Source: Sphingomonadales bacterium
Lineage (GTDB): Bacteria; Pseudomonadota; Alphaproteobacteria; Sphingomonadales; Sphingomonadaceae
DNA: 45,194 nt
Assembly (NCBI GenBank): GCA_025356275.1
Contig: JANXUK010000077.1
Coordinates: 1-45,194 of the forward strand
Direction: 5' to 3'
The notes beneath the pieces are model-generated. The model was not told the DNA's origin, searched no databases, and saw nothing but the letters and a program-made list of their open reading frames with translations. The translations under genes and the position numbers were made by a program. Below are positions 16,302-24,331 of this stretch, in pieces. Positions within the stretch are counted from its first letter, which is position 1; each line of letters starts with the position of its first letter.

Positions 16302-17533
16302 ACCAGACCCAGATCCACCGGGGCCGCACCGGGGAACACATGCGCGATTTGCGCCGGCGACAGGCCATATTGCCGCGCCACGATCCCGCCGATCAGCGCG
16401 CGGTAATCGGTCAGCACCGGCAGGTCGCGGCCCTGGTTGAGCGTCTGGGGCGAAAGCGCGACTTGCGGCCCCGCGATGCGCCCGCCGCGCACCCCGCCGC
16501 CGAGCACCCAATAGGCGCTGCCATGGCCGTGATCGGTGCCCCGGTCGCCATTCTCGCGGAAAGTGCGGCCGAATTCTGAGATGACGACGACGGTGGTGTC
16601 CCGCCACGCATCCGGGCCGATCTCGGCGGCGAAACCGGCTAGCGCGCGGCCCAATTCGCCAATGTGGTTTGCCAGATAGCCCTGCGCGCCGCCCTGATTG
16701 ACGTGTGTGTCCCAACCGCCGACATCGACGAAAGCGAGGTTGTAATCGCTGCGCATCAGATGGCCGATGCGCTGGGCGGCGAGTTCAAAGCCCTTGGCGC
16801 TGACCGCGCCGCGCCCGGCCGCCTCCATCTCCTGATTGATCGAGGCGAACACCTGCTCGCGCACCGCGAAGCCCTCGGACACCGCATGGCCAAGGTCGGC
16901 GCCGCCCAAGTTCTGGCCCTTGTACATCGCGGCGATAAGCTCCGACTGACGCTGATCGAGCGGGGGTTTGCCAGCGGCATTGAGCGCGATATTGGGAATT
17001 ACAGGCCCGCCCCGGCAGCTGAGGGGGACCTGCTGGGTAAAGGCGATCGGCATACACTTCGGAGAGCTGCGCCCCGCCTCCAGCACGCCGGCCAGGCGGC
17101 CCATAAAGCCCGACTGATAATTGCGGGTGCCGGCGACCGGCTGGCCCAGTTCGATACTGTCCTGCGTTTCGAAATGGCTGCGGCTCATATCGTCGGTGCC
17201 GGCGAAGGGCACAAAGGCGATCTGGCGCGCGGCCCACAAGGGCGCGATGCTGTCCTTGAGTGCGGGGTGCAGGCTCCAGTCGGCATCGAGCGGCAGCGCG
17301 GCGTCCGGGTTGGCGGGGTCGGGGTGGGCCAGCGCGATATTGGGCCGCGCCTCGTGGTAGAACGCATTGCCGGTGGGGGCGATGATGTTGGCGGCATCAT
17401 AGGCGCCGCGCAGGAACACCACCAACAGGCGGCTATCTTTCGCCGCCGGTGCGGCAAAGGCGCGACCCACCACCACCGACGGTGCCAGCAGAGCAGAGGC
17501 GGCGAGCAGATTGCGACGGTTGATGATCAGCAT
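16298..17533 (-). CDS. DUF1501 family exported protein
   Basis: A 411-residue protein of the DUF1501 group, related in fold to alkaline phosphatase/sulfatase-like proteins. The N-terminus MLIINRRNLLAASALLAPS has twin Arg plus a hydrophobic stretch, so Tat export is likely. Family landmarks are LLVVFLRGAYDAANIIAP, the LALxxxWSLHPAL-like LDADWSLHPALKD, FVDVGGWDTHVNQGG and VVISEFGRTFRENGDRGTDH, which holds probable metal ligands. It sits downstream of a DUF1800 gene, the usual partner. Function in the family is poorly defined. Confidence 0.88.
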   Translation of the reverse strand: MLIINRRNLLAASALLAPSVVVGRAFAAPAAKDSRLLVVFLRGAYDAANIIAPTGNAFYHEARPNIALAHPDPANPDAALPLDADWSLHPALKDSIAPLWAARQIAFVPFAGTDDMSRSHFETQDSIELGQPVAGTRNYQSGFMGRLAGVLEAGRSSPKCMPIAFTQQVPLSCRGGPVIPNIALNAAGKPPLDQRQSELIAAMYKGQNLGGADLGHAVSEGFAVREQVFASINQEMEAAGRGAVSAKGFELAAQRIGHLMRSDYNLAFVDVGGWDTHVNQGGAQGYLANHIGELGRALAGFAAEIGPDAWRDTTVVVISEFGRTFRENGDRGTDHGHGSAYWVLGGGVRGGRIAGPQVALSPQTLNQGRDLPVLTDYRALIGGIVARQYGLSPAQIAHVFPGAAPVDLGLV

Positions 17534-17571
17534 GGCGGGGACCTTTGGTTTGATTGATCGCCTTGCGGCGA

Positions 17572-17665
17572 TGAAGCCTGTGCCATCCCCCGCCCCCTCC
17601 CGACATCCCAATCAGGATGTATTCTGTGGGAGGTCGGGAAGGGGCGGGGGATGGCACAGGCTTCA
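17572..17665. repeat. Long palindromic repeat, family B copy 2
   Basis: Arms of 33 bp at 17572-17604 and 17633-17665 match at 32 of 33 positions, starting TGAAGCCTGTGCCATCCC. The 28-nt loop, read on the other strand, shares TCCCACAGAATA with copy 1 at 225-312, so the element is inserted in the opposite orientation. It lies between the DUF1800 stop and the DUF1501 start and could form a large hairpin in their shared transcript. Confidence 0.82.
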
Positions 17666-17679
17666 CCCAACAAAGACTC

Positions 17680-19173
17680 TCAACGCTTCATAAAATCGGG
17701 CGAGGCTAGCAGCAACATGTTCCATTCCTGCGGTGTTGTCGCGGCGGCGAGGGTTGCGCGGGTTTGCGGCGCCAGCGTCGGCTCCAACCCGTTATAATAG
17801 AGCGCGTTCTGCATTTGCGGAAAAGCGGGCTGGTCGGATACTGCGCCGTCGCTGCGGAACAATCCGGCCGACCCGTTGCCGATGGCGCGCGCGATTTCGA
17901 AGCGGGTTTCCATCTGGCCCGGCCCGCTCCACGCCGCGGCGCCCAGCGGATAGCCGTCGGGCGTCTCATGCATATACAGGCCCTCGCCCATCTGGTTCAG
18001 CCAGTTGATCATCGGCCGCGCGTTCAGGATCACGCGTCCGTCATAGGCATAGCGCACCGCCGAGACGACGTAATGCACCGGGTCCTTGAAGCCGGTGGCC
18101 AGGCTGGCCTGATATTCGGGCGCGGCGAACATCGCGCGCAGCACCGCCGAAATGTCGCCATGCGTGCGCAGGAATGTGTCTGACATCGGCTGGGTCAGCG
18201 CAGGCGCCGGGTTGTCGCCGACGAAATATTCGGCGATTTTGGTGGACACATGATGCGCGGTGGCAGGCGATGCGGCGATCAGGTCCAGCGCCTGCTCCAC
18301 CTCGCCAAAGCCCGAGCCGTGGATGGTATGGCCCAGAAACTGCTTGTCACCGAAATCATGCCGGCGCGGGTCGAACTGAAATAGGCCGTCGTGGATTGCC
18401 AATTGCTGATATTGCGGGCGCATCTGGGCGCCATCGGGCCGGATGCTGACCCCGACCCCGGTGAGGATGCGCGCCAGTTCCTGCACATCCTTCTGGGTAT
18501 AGCCGGAGCCTACGCCCATTGAGTGCAGCTCCATGATTTCGCGGGCGTAATTCTCGTTGATCTTGCCCGCCGCGTTCTGATCATTGTCCAGATAGCGCAG
18601 CATTGCGGGATGCCGCAGGCTGGCCTCCAGCAAGCCCCTGTACGAACCCAGGGCATGCGCGCGCAGGACGTCCTGATAATCGCCGACCATCGCCCGGATG
18701 TCGCGTTTTTGCGCATGGACGCTGAACAGGTTGGACCAGAACCAGCCCATTTGTTCGGTCAGCTGGGCCGGGGAATACACATCGCGGAGCAGCGCGCGGG
18801 CCTGTGCCTCGCGCAGCAGGTCGTTCATGTCCTGCTGCCATGCCTTCTTGGCGGCTTCGCGCGCGGCGGGGTCGGTGATGTCCTTGGTGGCGCGCTGCTG
18901 GGCGTCCATTTCCTGCACCAGCTGGGCCATTGGCTCGCGGCTGATCCGCATCGCGGCGATCTGGGCCGCGACTTCGGGGGGAAGCGAGGAATCGGCGGGT
19001 GGACGCGCGAAACTGGGTGCGGGGGTGCTGACCGCGCCTTGCGTGACGCCCCAGGTGACGCGGTTGGCGGCGGCGATGCTGGCCGCCGGGATGGTCTGCG
19101 GTGCGGCGTGTGCCCCAACCGTGCCCAATGCGCCCGCCGCCAGCAGCGCGCCGCCTATCCACACTCTCGCCAT
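17680..19173 (-). CDS. DUF1800 family exported protein
   Basis: A 497-residue protein with a cleavable signal peptide (ARVWIGGALLAAGALGTVGAHA). DUF1800 landmarks include the QMGWFWSNLFSVH helix, YRGLLEASLRHPAMLRYLDN, the signature NENYAREIMELHSMGVGSGY, YTQKDVQELARILTGVGV and HHVSTKIAEYFVGD. DUF1800 proteins usually pair with a following DUF1501 gene, as here, although a family B palindrome separates the two. ATG 19173 is used; a TTG two codons upstream is less likely. The biochemical role is unknown. Confidence 0.9.
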   Translation of the reverse strand: MARVWIGGALLAAGALGTVGAHAAPQTIPAASIAAANRVTWGVTQGAVSTPAPSFARPPADSSLPPEVAAQIAAMRISREPMAQLVQEMDAQQRATKDITDPAAREAAKKAWQQDMNDLLREAQARALLRDVYSPAQLTEQMGWFWSNLFSVHAQKRDIRAMVGDYQDVLRAHALGSYRGLLEASLRHPAMLRYLDNDQNAAGKINENYAREIMELHSMGVGSGYTQKDVQELARILTGVGVSIRPDGAQMRPQYQQLAIHDGLFQFDPRRHDFGDKQFLGHTIHGSGFGEVEQALDLIAASPATAHHVSTKIAEYFVGDNPAPALTQPMSDTFLRTHGDISAVLRAMFAAPEYQASLATGFKDPVHYVVSAVRYAYDGRVILNARPMINWLNQMGEGLYMHETPDGYPLGAAAWSGPGQMETRFEIARAIGNGSAGLFRSDGAVSDQPAFPQMQNALYYNGLEPTLAPQTRATLAAATTPQEWNMLLLASPDFMKR

Positions 19174-19289
19174 TGCCAAGCCTCGCCGAAAATTCCGATG
19201 CGGCGGTGGTAGTGCGCCCTAGTTGAGCGGCAGCTTAACGGCGCTGGATAAATGGCAATGCTAAGTGGTAATAAAGTGTCGCAGACGCG

Positions 19290-19363
19290 CTAGTGGATTG
19301 ATTTTGACATTTGCATCCCCTGGCGGTTGGGATGGGTCTGCAAATGTCAGAATCGGACCACTA
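19290..19363. repeat. Palindromic repeat, family A copy 3
   Basis: CTAGTGG at 19290-19296 pairs with CCACTA at 19358-19363. The inner arm GATTTTGACATTTGCA pairs with TGCAAATGTCAGAATC at 15 of 16 positions. The outermost bases provide the TAG stop codon of the VOC gene, so the element sits exactly at the gene end. Copies 1 and 2 are at 29-107 and 122-197. Confidence 0.78.
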
Positions 19364-19828
19364 CATGCCGTGAAGTTGTTCCCACATGCCGTCGGACATG
19401 CAGGTGTATTCGAGGTAATGTCCGAAAGCCTTGCGGCCATCGAGATAGAGAAAGCGCAAGTGATCGGGGCCGAGGTCGCGTTCCATTACCAGCGGCATGT
19501 CCTGGACATCCACCCGCGCGCGGAACCCGTCCCAGTCATTGATGCGCATGCAGATGTGGTGAAAGCGTAAGGGCCCGCCATTGCTTTGCGCGTTGGCATA
19601 GAGCCCGGTCTCGTCCTTGATCGTCTCGATCAATTCATATTGCAGATCGCCGATCCAGATAAAGCAGATGCGGCTGACGATGTGTTTCGGCCCGGCGGGG
19701 GTGGTGACCATCTGGTCGACATCGATGATATGCGGCTCTTTGGTCAGACCCCGCCCGCGAAACTGGTCGATGCCCACCGCGATATCGTCGCAGGCATAGG
19801 CGTTCTGGTAGTGGTGGCCTTCGAGCAT
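19361..19828 (-). CDS. VOC (glyoxalase/dioxygenase fold) family protein
   Basis: A 155-residue protein of the Glyoxalase_4-like group: GHHYQNAYACDDIAVGIDQF at the start, the DLQYELIETIKDETGLY strand with a likely Glu ligand, GGPLRFHHICMRINDWDGF with the second-half His, and GHYLEYTCM near the end with another Glu. Metal ligands therefore appear present. Family members include epimerases, lyases and extradiol-type enzymes; the reaction is open. It starts 15 bp after the sulfotransferase stop, so the two are probably co-transcribed. Its stop codon lies in a family A repeat. Confidence 0.8.
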   Translation of the reverse strand: MLEGHHYQNAYACDDIAVGIDQFRGRGLTKEPHIIDVDQMVTTPAGPKHIVSRICFIWIGDLQYELIETIKDETGLYANAQSNGGPLRFHHICMRINDWDGFRARVDVQDMPLVMERDLGPDHLRFLYLDGRKAFGHYLEYTCMSDGMWEQLHGM

Positions 19829-19843
19829 GTTTGCGGTCCCTGA

Positions 19844-21007
19844 TTAGCCTTCGCGCGCGACATCGTAACGGGCGAGGTAGTGTTCGAACATGGGCTCCAA
19901 CTGGGCCAGGCTGACGCCATATTTCGCCAGCTTGTATTCGTGGCGGCCGAATTTATCCTGCGGATTGTCGGCCAGCCAGCCGGCGATCCCGGCCTCGGCC
20001 TCGGGCGTGAAGGCGTCGCCCAGCTTCGTGTACAGCCGCTTCATCACCCCGATCGGATCGGCCAGCATGTCGGCGTAATGCACATCGATGATCCGGTCTT
20101 CGCCGAATTTGTCGCGAAAATCCATGATACGCTCGGCATGTTCGCGCGCCTGCCATGGGTAATTCTCGCCGAGCCATGCGGTGTCGATCCGGCCCATATG
20201 CGCCTGATGGCTGAGCGAGATGAGGCTGCACAGCGAGGCTGCGGCGGCATAGGGGTCGCGGTGGGTCCAGATCACCCGCGCATCTGGGTACTCGGCGAAC
20301 AAAGCCTCCAGATACAGTGCATGGCTGGGCATCTTGAGGTTCCATGTACCCGGCGCGTCGGCGCCCAGCACGCTGAGAAATTTGCGGTGATAGGCATAGG
20401 CGGAAGCCATGTCGCAGCCAAAGATGAACTCCTTGTATTCGGGCAGGATACCCTTGGATTCCAGCATCAGCGTCTTGAAATCATGCGCCATGAAGAACAC
20501 GCATTCGTTGGGATAGGTGGCCGAGCCGCGATAATATTTGCCCATGTCGGGATTGGCGGCCAGCATCGCCCGCTCCTGCGCCAGCCGCGCCAACGCACGC
20601 GGATCGGTCTTTAACGTCGCAGAGGTGGCGGGGGGAACCGGATCGTCCACCTCCCACGTCAGGGTCGAGCGCCGCGCCGGGTCGGCGCCGAGCAGATTGG
20701 ATAGCAGCGTGGTCCCGGTGCGCGGCACGCCCATCACGAAGACCGGGCGCTCGATCTTGCGTGCGGCCAGTTCCGGGCGCTGGCGCAGGTAATCGGTGAT
20801 CTTCAGGCGGTTTGTGAGGTAGTGGACGATGTCGTCACGGGTGCGGGATATGCCGCGCTCATTATACAGGTCTGTGGCGATGCCCCGGTTGAAATCGCGC
20901 ACCAGCACGCCCAAACCTTCGGCGTAGCTATCGCCGCCCATGTCGCTGAGGCCAGTGCCGACCTGCGCGGTTTCGACCAGTCTCTCAGCGATCAGTGCTT
21001 CGGCCAT
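19844..21007 (-). CDS. PAPS-dependent sulfotransferase (Sulfotransfer_3 type)
   Basis: A 387-residue cytoplasmic sulfotransferase transferring sulfuryl from PAPS to a hydroxyl or amine acceptor. The 5'-phosphosulfate loop GVPRTGTTLLSNLL is at about 93-106 and the 3'-phosphate motif ARVIWTHRDPYAAAASLCS at about 243-261 contains the expected Arg250 and Ser259. An N-terminal segment of about 85 residues precedes the core, as in the bacterial Sulfotransfer_3 branch. No membrane segment is seen, so a small-molecule acceptor is likelier than a glycan. The gene is divergent from an SDR-ADH-MBL-cysDNC-cysQ run that could supply PAPS and remove PAP. The acceptor is unknown. Confidence 0.87.
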   Translation of the reverse strand: MAEALIAERLVETAQVGTGLSDMGGDSYAEGLGVLVRDFNRGIATDLYNERGISRTRDDIVHYLTNRLKITDYLRQRPELAARKIERPVFVMGVPRTGTTLLSNLLGADPARRSTLTWEVDDPVPPATSATLKTDPRALARLAQERAMLAANPDMGKYYRGSATYPNECVFFMAHDFKTLMLESKGILPEYKEFIFGCDMASAYAYHRKFLSVLGADAPGTWNLKMPSHALYLEALFAEYPDARVIWTHRDPYAAAASLCSLISLSHQAHMGRIDTAWLGENYPWQAREHAERIMDFRDKFGEDRIIDVHYADMLADPIGVMKRLYTKLGDAFTPEAEAGIAGWLADNPQDKFGRHEYKLAKYGVSLAQLEPMFEHYLARYDVAREG

Positions 21008-21177
21008 GGCGCGTGTTCTCCCAAACTGCCCGGCGCTTGTGGGGCCTGCGTGCCGCGATGTCGCGCAGGTTTGGGCGCGGGCATCGTAACCATCGCCGAA
21101 GCGATTGGCGCAGCGCGGGCGCGCGGGGTATGGCCACAGGATTGGGAATGCCGGGTTAGATGTTTGAGGAGACGACT

Positions 21178-21969
21178 ATGGCCGCGCGGCTGTTCGATTG
21201 TAGCGGAAAGGTCTCGCTGGTGACCGGCGGCAATGGCGGGATCGGGCTTGGCTTCGCCATGGGCACCGCCAGGATGGGCGGCGATGTCGCGATCTGGGCG
21301 CGCAATGCCGAGAAGAACGCGGCGGCCAAGGCCGAGCTGCTGGCAGCGGGCGCGGGCCGGGTCGAGACCTATCAGGTCGATGTTCGCACCGAGGATGCGA
21401 TTGTCGCGGGCTATGAGCGGCTGATGGCCGACTTTGGCCGGATCGATTGCGTGTTCGCCAATTCGGGGGCCAGCCCGCGTTACAATTCGGTGTTCGAAAT
21501 GCCGACCGCGCATTGGCATGAGTTTCAGGCGGTGGCGCTGCACGGCGCGTTCTTTACCCTGCGCGAGGGCGCGCGGCATATGGTCGCCCGCGCCAAAGCG
21601 GGGGAGCCCGGCGGCAGCCTGGTCGCCTGCGGCAGCCTGTCGCTGTTTCAAGGCCTGCCGGGGAAGCTGGAATATGCCGCATCGAAGGCGGCGGTGGGCG
21701 CGGTGATCCGCTGTCTCGCGGCCGAGATGGGGCAGTATAATATCCGCGCCAACATGGTTGCGCCGGGGTTGATCATCACCCCGATGATGGGCGACAACCC
21801 GGCGGTGGCGCAGCATCTGAAGGCGGTCTACGGTCCGCAGACGCCGCTGCGCCGGGTGGGTGCGCCTGAGGATTTCGAGGGTATCGGCGCCTATCTGTGC
21901 TCGGATGCCTCATCCTTTATGACCGGCGAGACGATCATCCTCGACGGCGGATACATGATCCGCGCGTAA
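21178..21969 (+). CDS. SDR family oxidoreductase
   Basis: A 263-residue short-chain dehydrogenase: TGGNGGIGLGFA nucleotide loop, ANSG in place of NNAG, catalytic Ser in CGSLSLFQGLPG, Tyr-Lys in EYAASK, and FMTGETIILDGGYMI at the C-terminus. Arg after the second strand (IWARN) suggests NADP(H). ATG 21178 has GAGGAG about 7 bp upstream; ATG 21160 is an alternative. It is the first gene of the + run divergent from the sulfotransferase and is followed 24 bp later by an alcohol dehydrogenase. Confidence 0.88.
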   Translation: MAARLFDCSGKVSLVTGGNGGIGLGFAMGTARMGGDVAIWARNAEKNAAAKAELLAAGAGRVETYQVDVRTEDAIVAGYERLMADFGRIDCVFANSGASPRYNSVFEMPTAHWHEFQAVALHGAFFTLREGARHMVARAKAGEPGGSLVACGSLSLFQGLPGKLEYAASKAAVGAVIRCLAAEMGQYNIRANMVAPGLIITPMMGDNPAVAQHLKAVYGPQTPLRRVGAPEDFEGIGAYLCSDASSFMTGETIILDGGYMIRA

Positions 21970-21993
21970 CCAGAATTTCCCCGGAGATAGCCT

Positions 21994-23004
21994 ATGCGCC
22001 TGCTCAAGATTCACGGTGTCGGTGATGTCCGGCTTGACGATTACGCCCGGCCCGCCGCCGGGCCCAAAGATGTGGTGGTGGCGATGAAGGCGGTGGGGAT
22101 CTGCGGCAGCGACCTGTCCTATATCAAGATAGGCGGCATGCCGGCGGAGCCCGGCGGGACCACCGCGCTCGGCCATGAGGGCGCCGGCGAGGTGATCGAG
22201 GTCGGCGCCGAGGTCAGCGGCATTGCGGTGGGCCAGAAGGTCATCGTCAACCCGATGATGACCCCCAGCAACATCGGCAGCGGTGGGCCGGAGGGCGCGT
22301 TTACCGAGGAATTGCTGGTGCGTGAGGCGCGGCTGGGCTCCTCGATCCTGCCGATCCCGCCGGGCATTTCGTATGAGGTGGCAGCTTTGTGCGAGCCGCT
22401 GGCGGTCGCGATGCACGGCGTCAACCGCGCCGAGGTCAAGGCCGGCAACAAGGTGGTGGTGTTCGGCTGCGGCCCGATTGGGCTGGGCATGGTGCTGTGG
22501 CTGGTCGACCGGGGAATCACCGATGTCGTGGCGCTGGATCTGGCACCCGAACGGCGGGCGCGGGCGATGGCGCTGGGGGCGCTGGCAGCGCTCGATCCCG
22601 CCGCATGCGACGTCCGGGCCGAGCTGATGCGGCTGCATGGTGAGGCGAGGTCCTTCAACCGGCATGGCCCGGCCACCGACGCCTATATCGACGCGGCGGG
22701 GGCGCCCAATATCGTCTCCGACGTGGTGATGATGGCCAAGTTCCATGCGCGGCTGGTGATTACCGCCGCCTATATGAAGCCGATCGAATTTCCCGCCGGG
22801 CGGATGCTGACCAGCGAGATGACGATCACCGCCGCCGTCGGCTATCCCACCGAAATGCCCGAGGTGATTGCCGCGATGCCGCGGCTTAATGCCAAGCTGG
22901 AATCCCTGATCAGCCACAGGCTGGGGTTCGACGATATGATGGAGGGGCTGCGTATCGCTGCCACCCCGGGTTCAGCCAAGGTGATGATTGCGATGGGCGT
23001 ATGA
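21994..23004 (+). CDS. Zinc-dependent medium-chain alcohol dehydrogenase
   Basis: A 336-residue MDR-family dehydrogenase. Catalytic zinc ligands are visible: Cys37 in GICGSD, His61-Glu62 in GHEGAGEV and Glu134 in CEPLAVAMHG. The cofactor fold is VVVFGCGPIGLGMV with Asp in VALDLAPERR, favouring NAD(H). The structural-zinc lobe with four cysteines, expected around residues 85-110, is missing and replaced by a Met/Gly/Ser-rich stretch. The gene overlaps the MBL gene by four bases (ATGA). The substrate is an unknown alcohol, plausibly linked to the adjacent sulfation or desulfation genes. Confidence 0.87.
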   Translation: MRLLKIHGVGDVRLDDYARPAAGPKDVVVAMKAVGICGSDLSYIKIGGMPAEPGGTTALGHEGAGEVIEVGAEVSGIAVGQKVIVNPMMTPSNIGSGGPEGAFTEELLVREARLGSSILPIPPGISYEVAALCEPLAVAMHGVNRAEVKAGNKVVVFGCGPIGLGMVLWLVDRGITDVVALDLAPERRARAMALGALAALDPAACDVRAELMRLHGEARSFNRHGPATDAYIDAAGAPNIVSDVVMMAKFHARLVITAAYMKPIEFPAGRMLTSEMTITAAVGYPTEMPEVIAAMPRLNAKLESLISHRLGFDDMMEGLRIAATPGSAKVMIAMGV

Positions 23005-24245
23005 GCGAGGCGAAACCCCAGCTGGCGGCGCTGGTGCGCGGCGGCGATGCGCAGACCGCGGCATTGGTGATCACGCCGTTCATCTTTCAGGCGAACGACA
23101 TCTCCAACGCCTATCTGATCAACACCGGCGACGGCGATGTGATGGTCAACACCGGCTTTTTCGACGATGCCAACCAACAGCGCAATCTGGCGCTGCTGAC
23201 GCCGCATCGCACCGGGCCGATGCGGCGGATCATCCTGACGCAGAGCCACGCCGATCATTACGGCGGGGTGCCGGTGTTCCGCGAGGCAGGGACCATCGTG
23301 ATCGGCGGGCCGTGCTATACCGAAAACCTGAACGATATGATGGGGTTGCAGGCATTTTTTGGCCCGCGCAGCAAGAAGCTGTGGGGCACGACGATGCAAC
23401 GCGGCGCCGCGCCCAAGCCGGCGCCCGAGGTCGTGCCCGATATCGAGATCGACCGCATGTACAGCTTCGAGCAGGGCGGGCGCCGGTTTGAGCTGATATA
23501 TACGCCCGAGGGTGAGACGCTGGACGGATTGACCGTGTGGCTGCCCGACGATGGCGTCGCGTTTACCGGCAATCTGTGCGGGCCGGTGTGGTGTTCGATG
23601 CCGTTCCTCAATACTGTGCGCGGGGACAAGCCCCGGCTGGTTCGCAATTACCTCAAATCACTGATGAAGCTGCGCGCGCTGGGGGCGGAGATCATCGTTA
23701 CCGGGCACGGCGAGCCGATCCGGGGCGCGGCGAAGATCGCCAGCGACATCGATCTGATGCATGGCGCGGTATCCTGGGTGCGCGATTATACGCTGGCGGG
23801 GATGAAGGCGGGCAAGACGGTGCATCAGCTTATGCGCGAGGTGGCACTGCCGGCCGAGCTCAAGATCGGCGAGTTCCATGGCAAGGTCAGCTGGGCGGTG
23901 CGCAGCATCTGGGCTGAATATTCGGGCTGGCTGCATTACGAGGACGGCACCACCGCGCTCTATGGTGTGCCGCGCAGTTCGGTCGACGGCGATCTGGCCG
24001 AGCTGGCGGGCGGGGCGGAAGCTATCGCGGCGCGGGCGCGGGCGCGGCTGGATGCGGGGGATGCGCTGGAGGCGGTGCATCTGTCGGATATCGCGCTGGG
24101 CGCCGATCCGGGGTTGAAACCGGCGTGGATGGTGCGGCGCGATGCCTGTGCGGCGTTGCTGGTGGCGTCGGGCGGGACCAACTTGTCGGAGACGATGTGG
24201 TTGAAGTCGGAGATCGCGGCGGCCGAACTGACGCTTAATAGATAG
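23001..24245 (+). CDS. Alkyl-sulfatase-like metallo-beta-lactamase fold hydrolase
   Basis: A 414-residue MBL-fold protein with the layout of type III alkyl sulfatases (SdsA1/BDS1) but no C-terminal SCP2-like domain. The metal motif reads QSHADHYGG (81-89) instead of HSHADH. The segment usually written AEN...HNLYTLRG is here TGNLCGPVWCSMPFLNTVRG, so two further ligand positions appear changed. VTGHGEPIRG keeps a His. The helical part that follows (HGAVSWVRDYTLAGMKAGKT, LPAELKIGEFHGKVSWAVRS, YSGWLHYEDG) matches the alkyl-sulfatase dimerisation domain. Sulfate-ester hydrolysis is possible but altered chemistry is equally so. Confidence 0.78.
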   Translation: MSEAKPQLAALVRGGDAQTAALVITPFIFQANDISNAYLINTGDGDVMVNTGFFDDANQQRNLALLTPHRTGPMRRIILTQSHADHYGGVPVFREAGTIVIGGPCYTENLNDMMGLQAFFGPRSKKLWGTTMQRGAAPKPAPEVVPDIEIDRMYSFEQGGRRFELIYTPEGETLDGLTVWLPDDGVAFTGNLCGPVWCSMPFLNTVRGDKPRLVRNYLKSLMKLRALGAEIIVTGHGEPIRGAAKIASDIDLMHGAVSWVRDYTLAGMKAGKTVHQLMREVALPAELKIGEFHGKVSWAVRSIWAEYSGWLHYEDGTTALYGVPRSSVDGDLAELAGGAEAIAARARARLDAGDALEAVHLSDIALGADPGLKPAWMVRRDACAALLVASGGTNLSETMWLKSEIAAAELTLNR

Positions 24246-24258
24246 TACGCACTATCTA
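24239..24258. promoter_or_regulatory. 20-bp inverted repeat, candidate operator upstream of cysD
   Basis: TAGATAGTACGCACTATCTA is an inverted repeat with two perfect 8-bp arms around ACGC. It overlaps the stop codon of the MBL gene and lies 74 bp before the cysD start. Arm length and spacing resemble operators of TetR-family repressors. The TetR gene at 34709-35419 is one candidate binder, but nothing here proves this. Confidence 0.6.
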
Positions 24259-24331
24259 AAAGAGATACTTGATTGCGCGGGTGCGCGCCGGCTGTCAGGG
24301 CCGGCCCAACATAACAAGAAAGCGGCGGATA

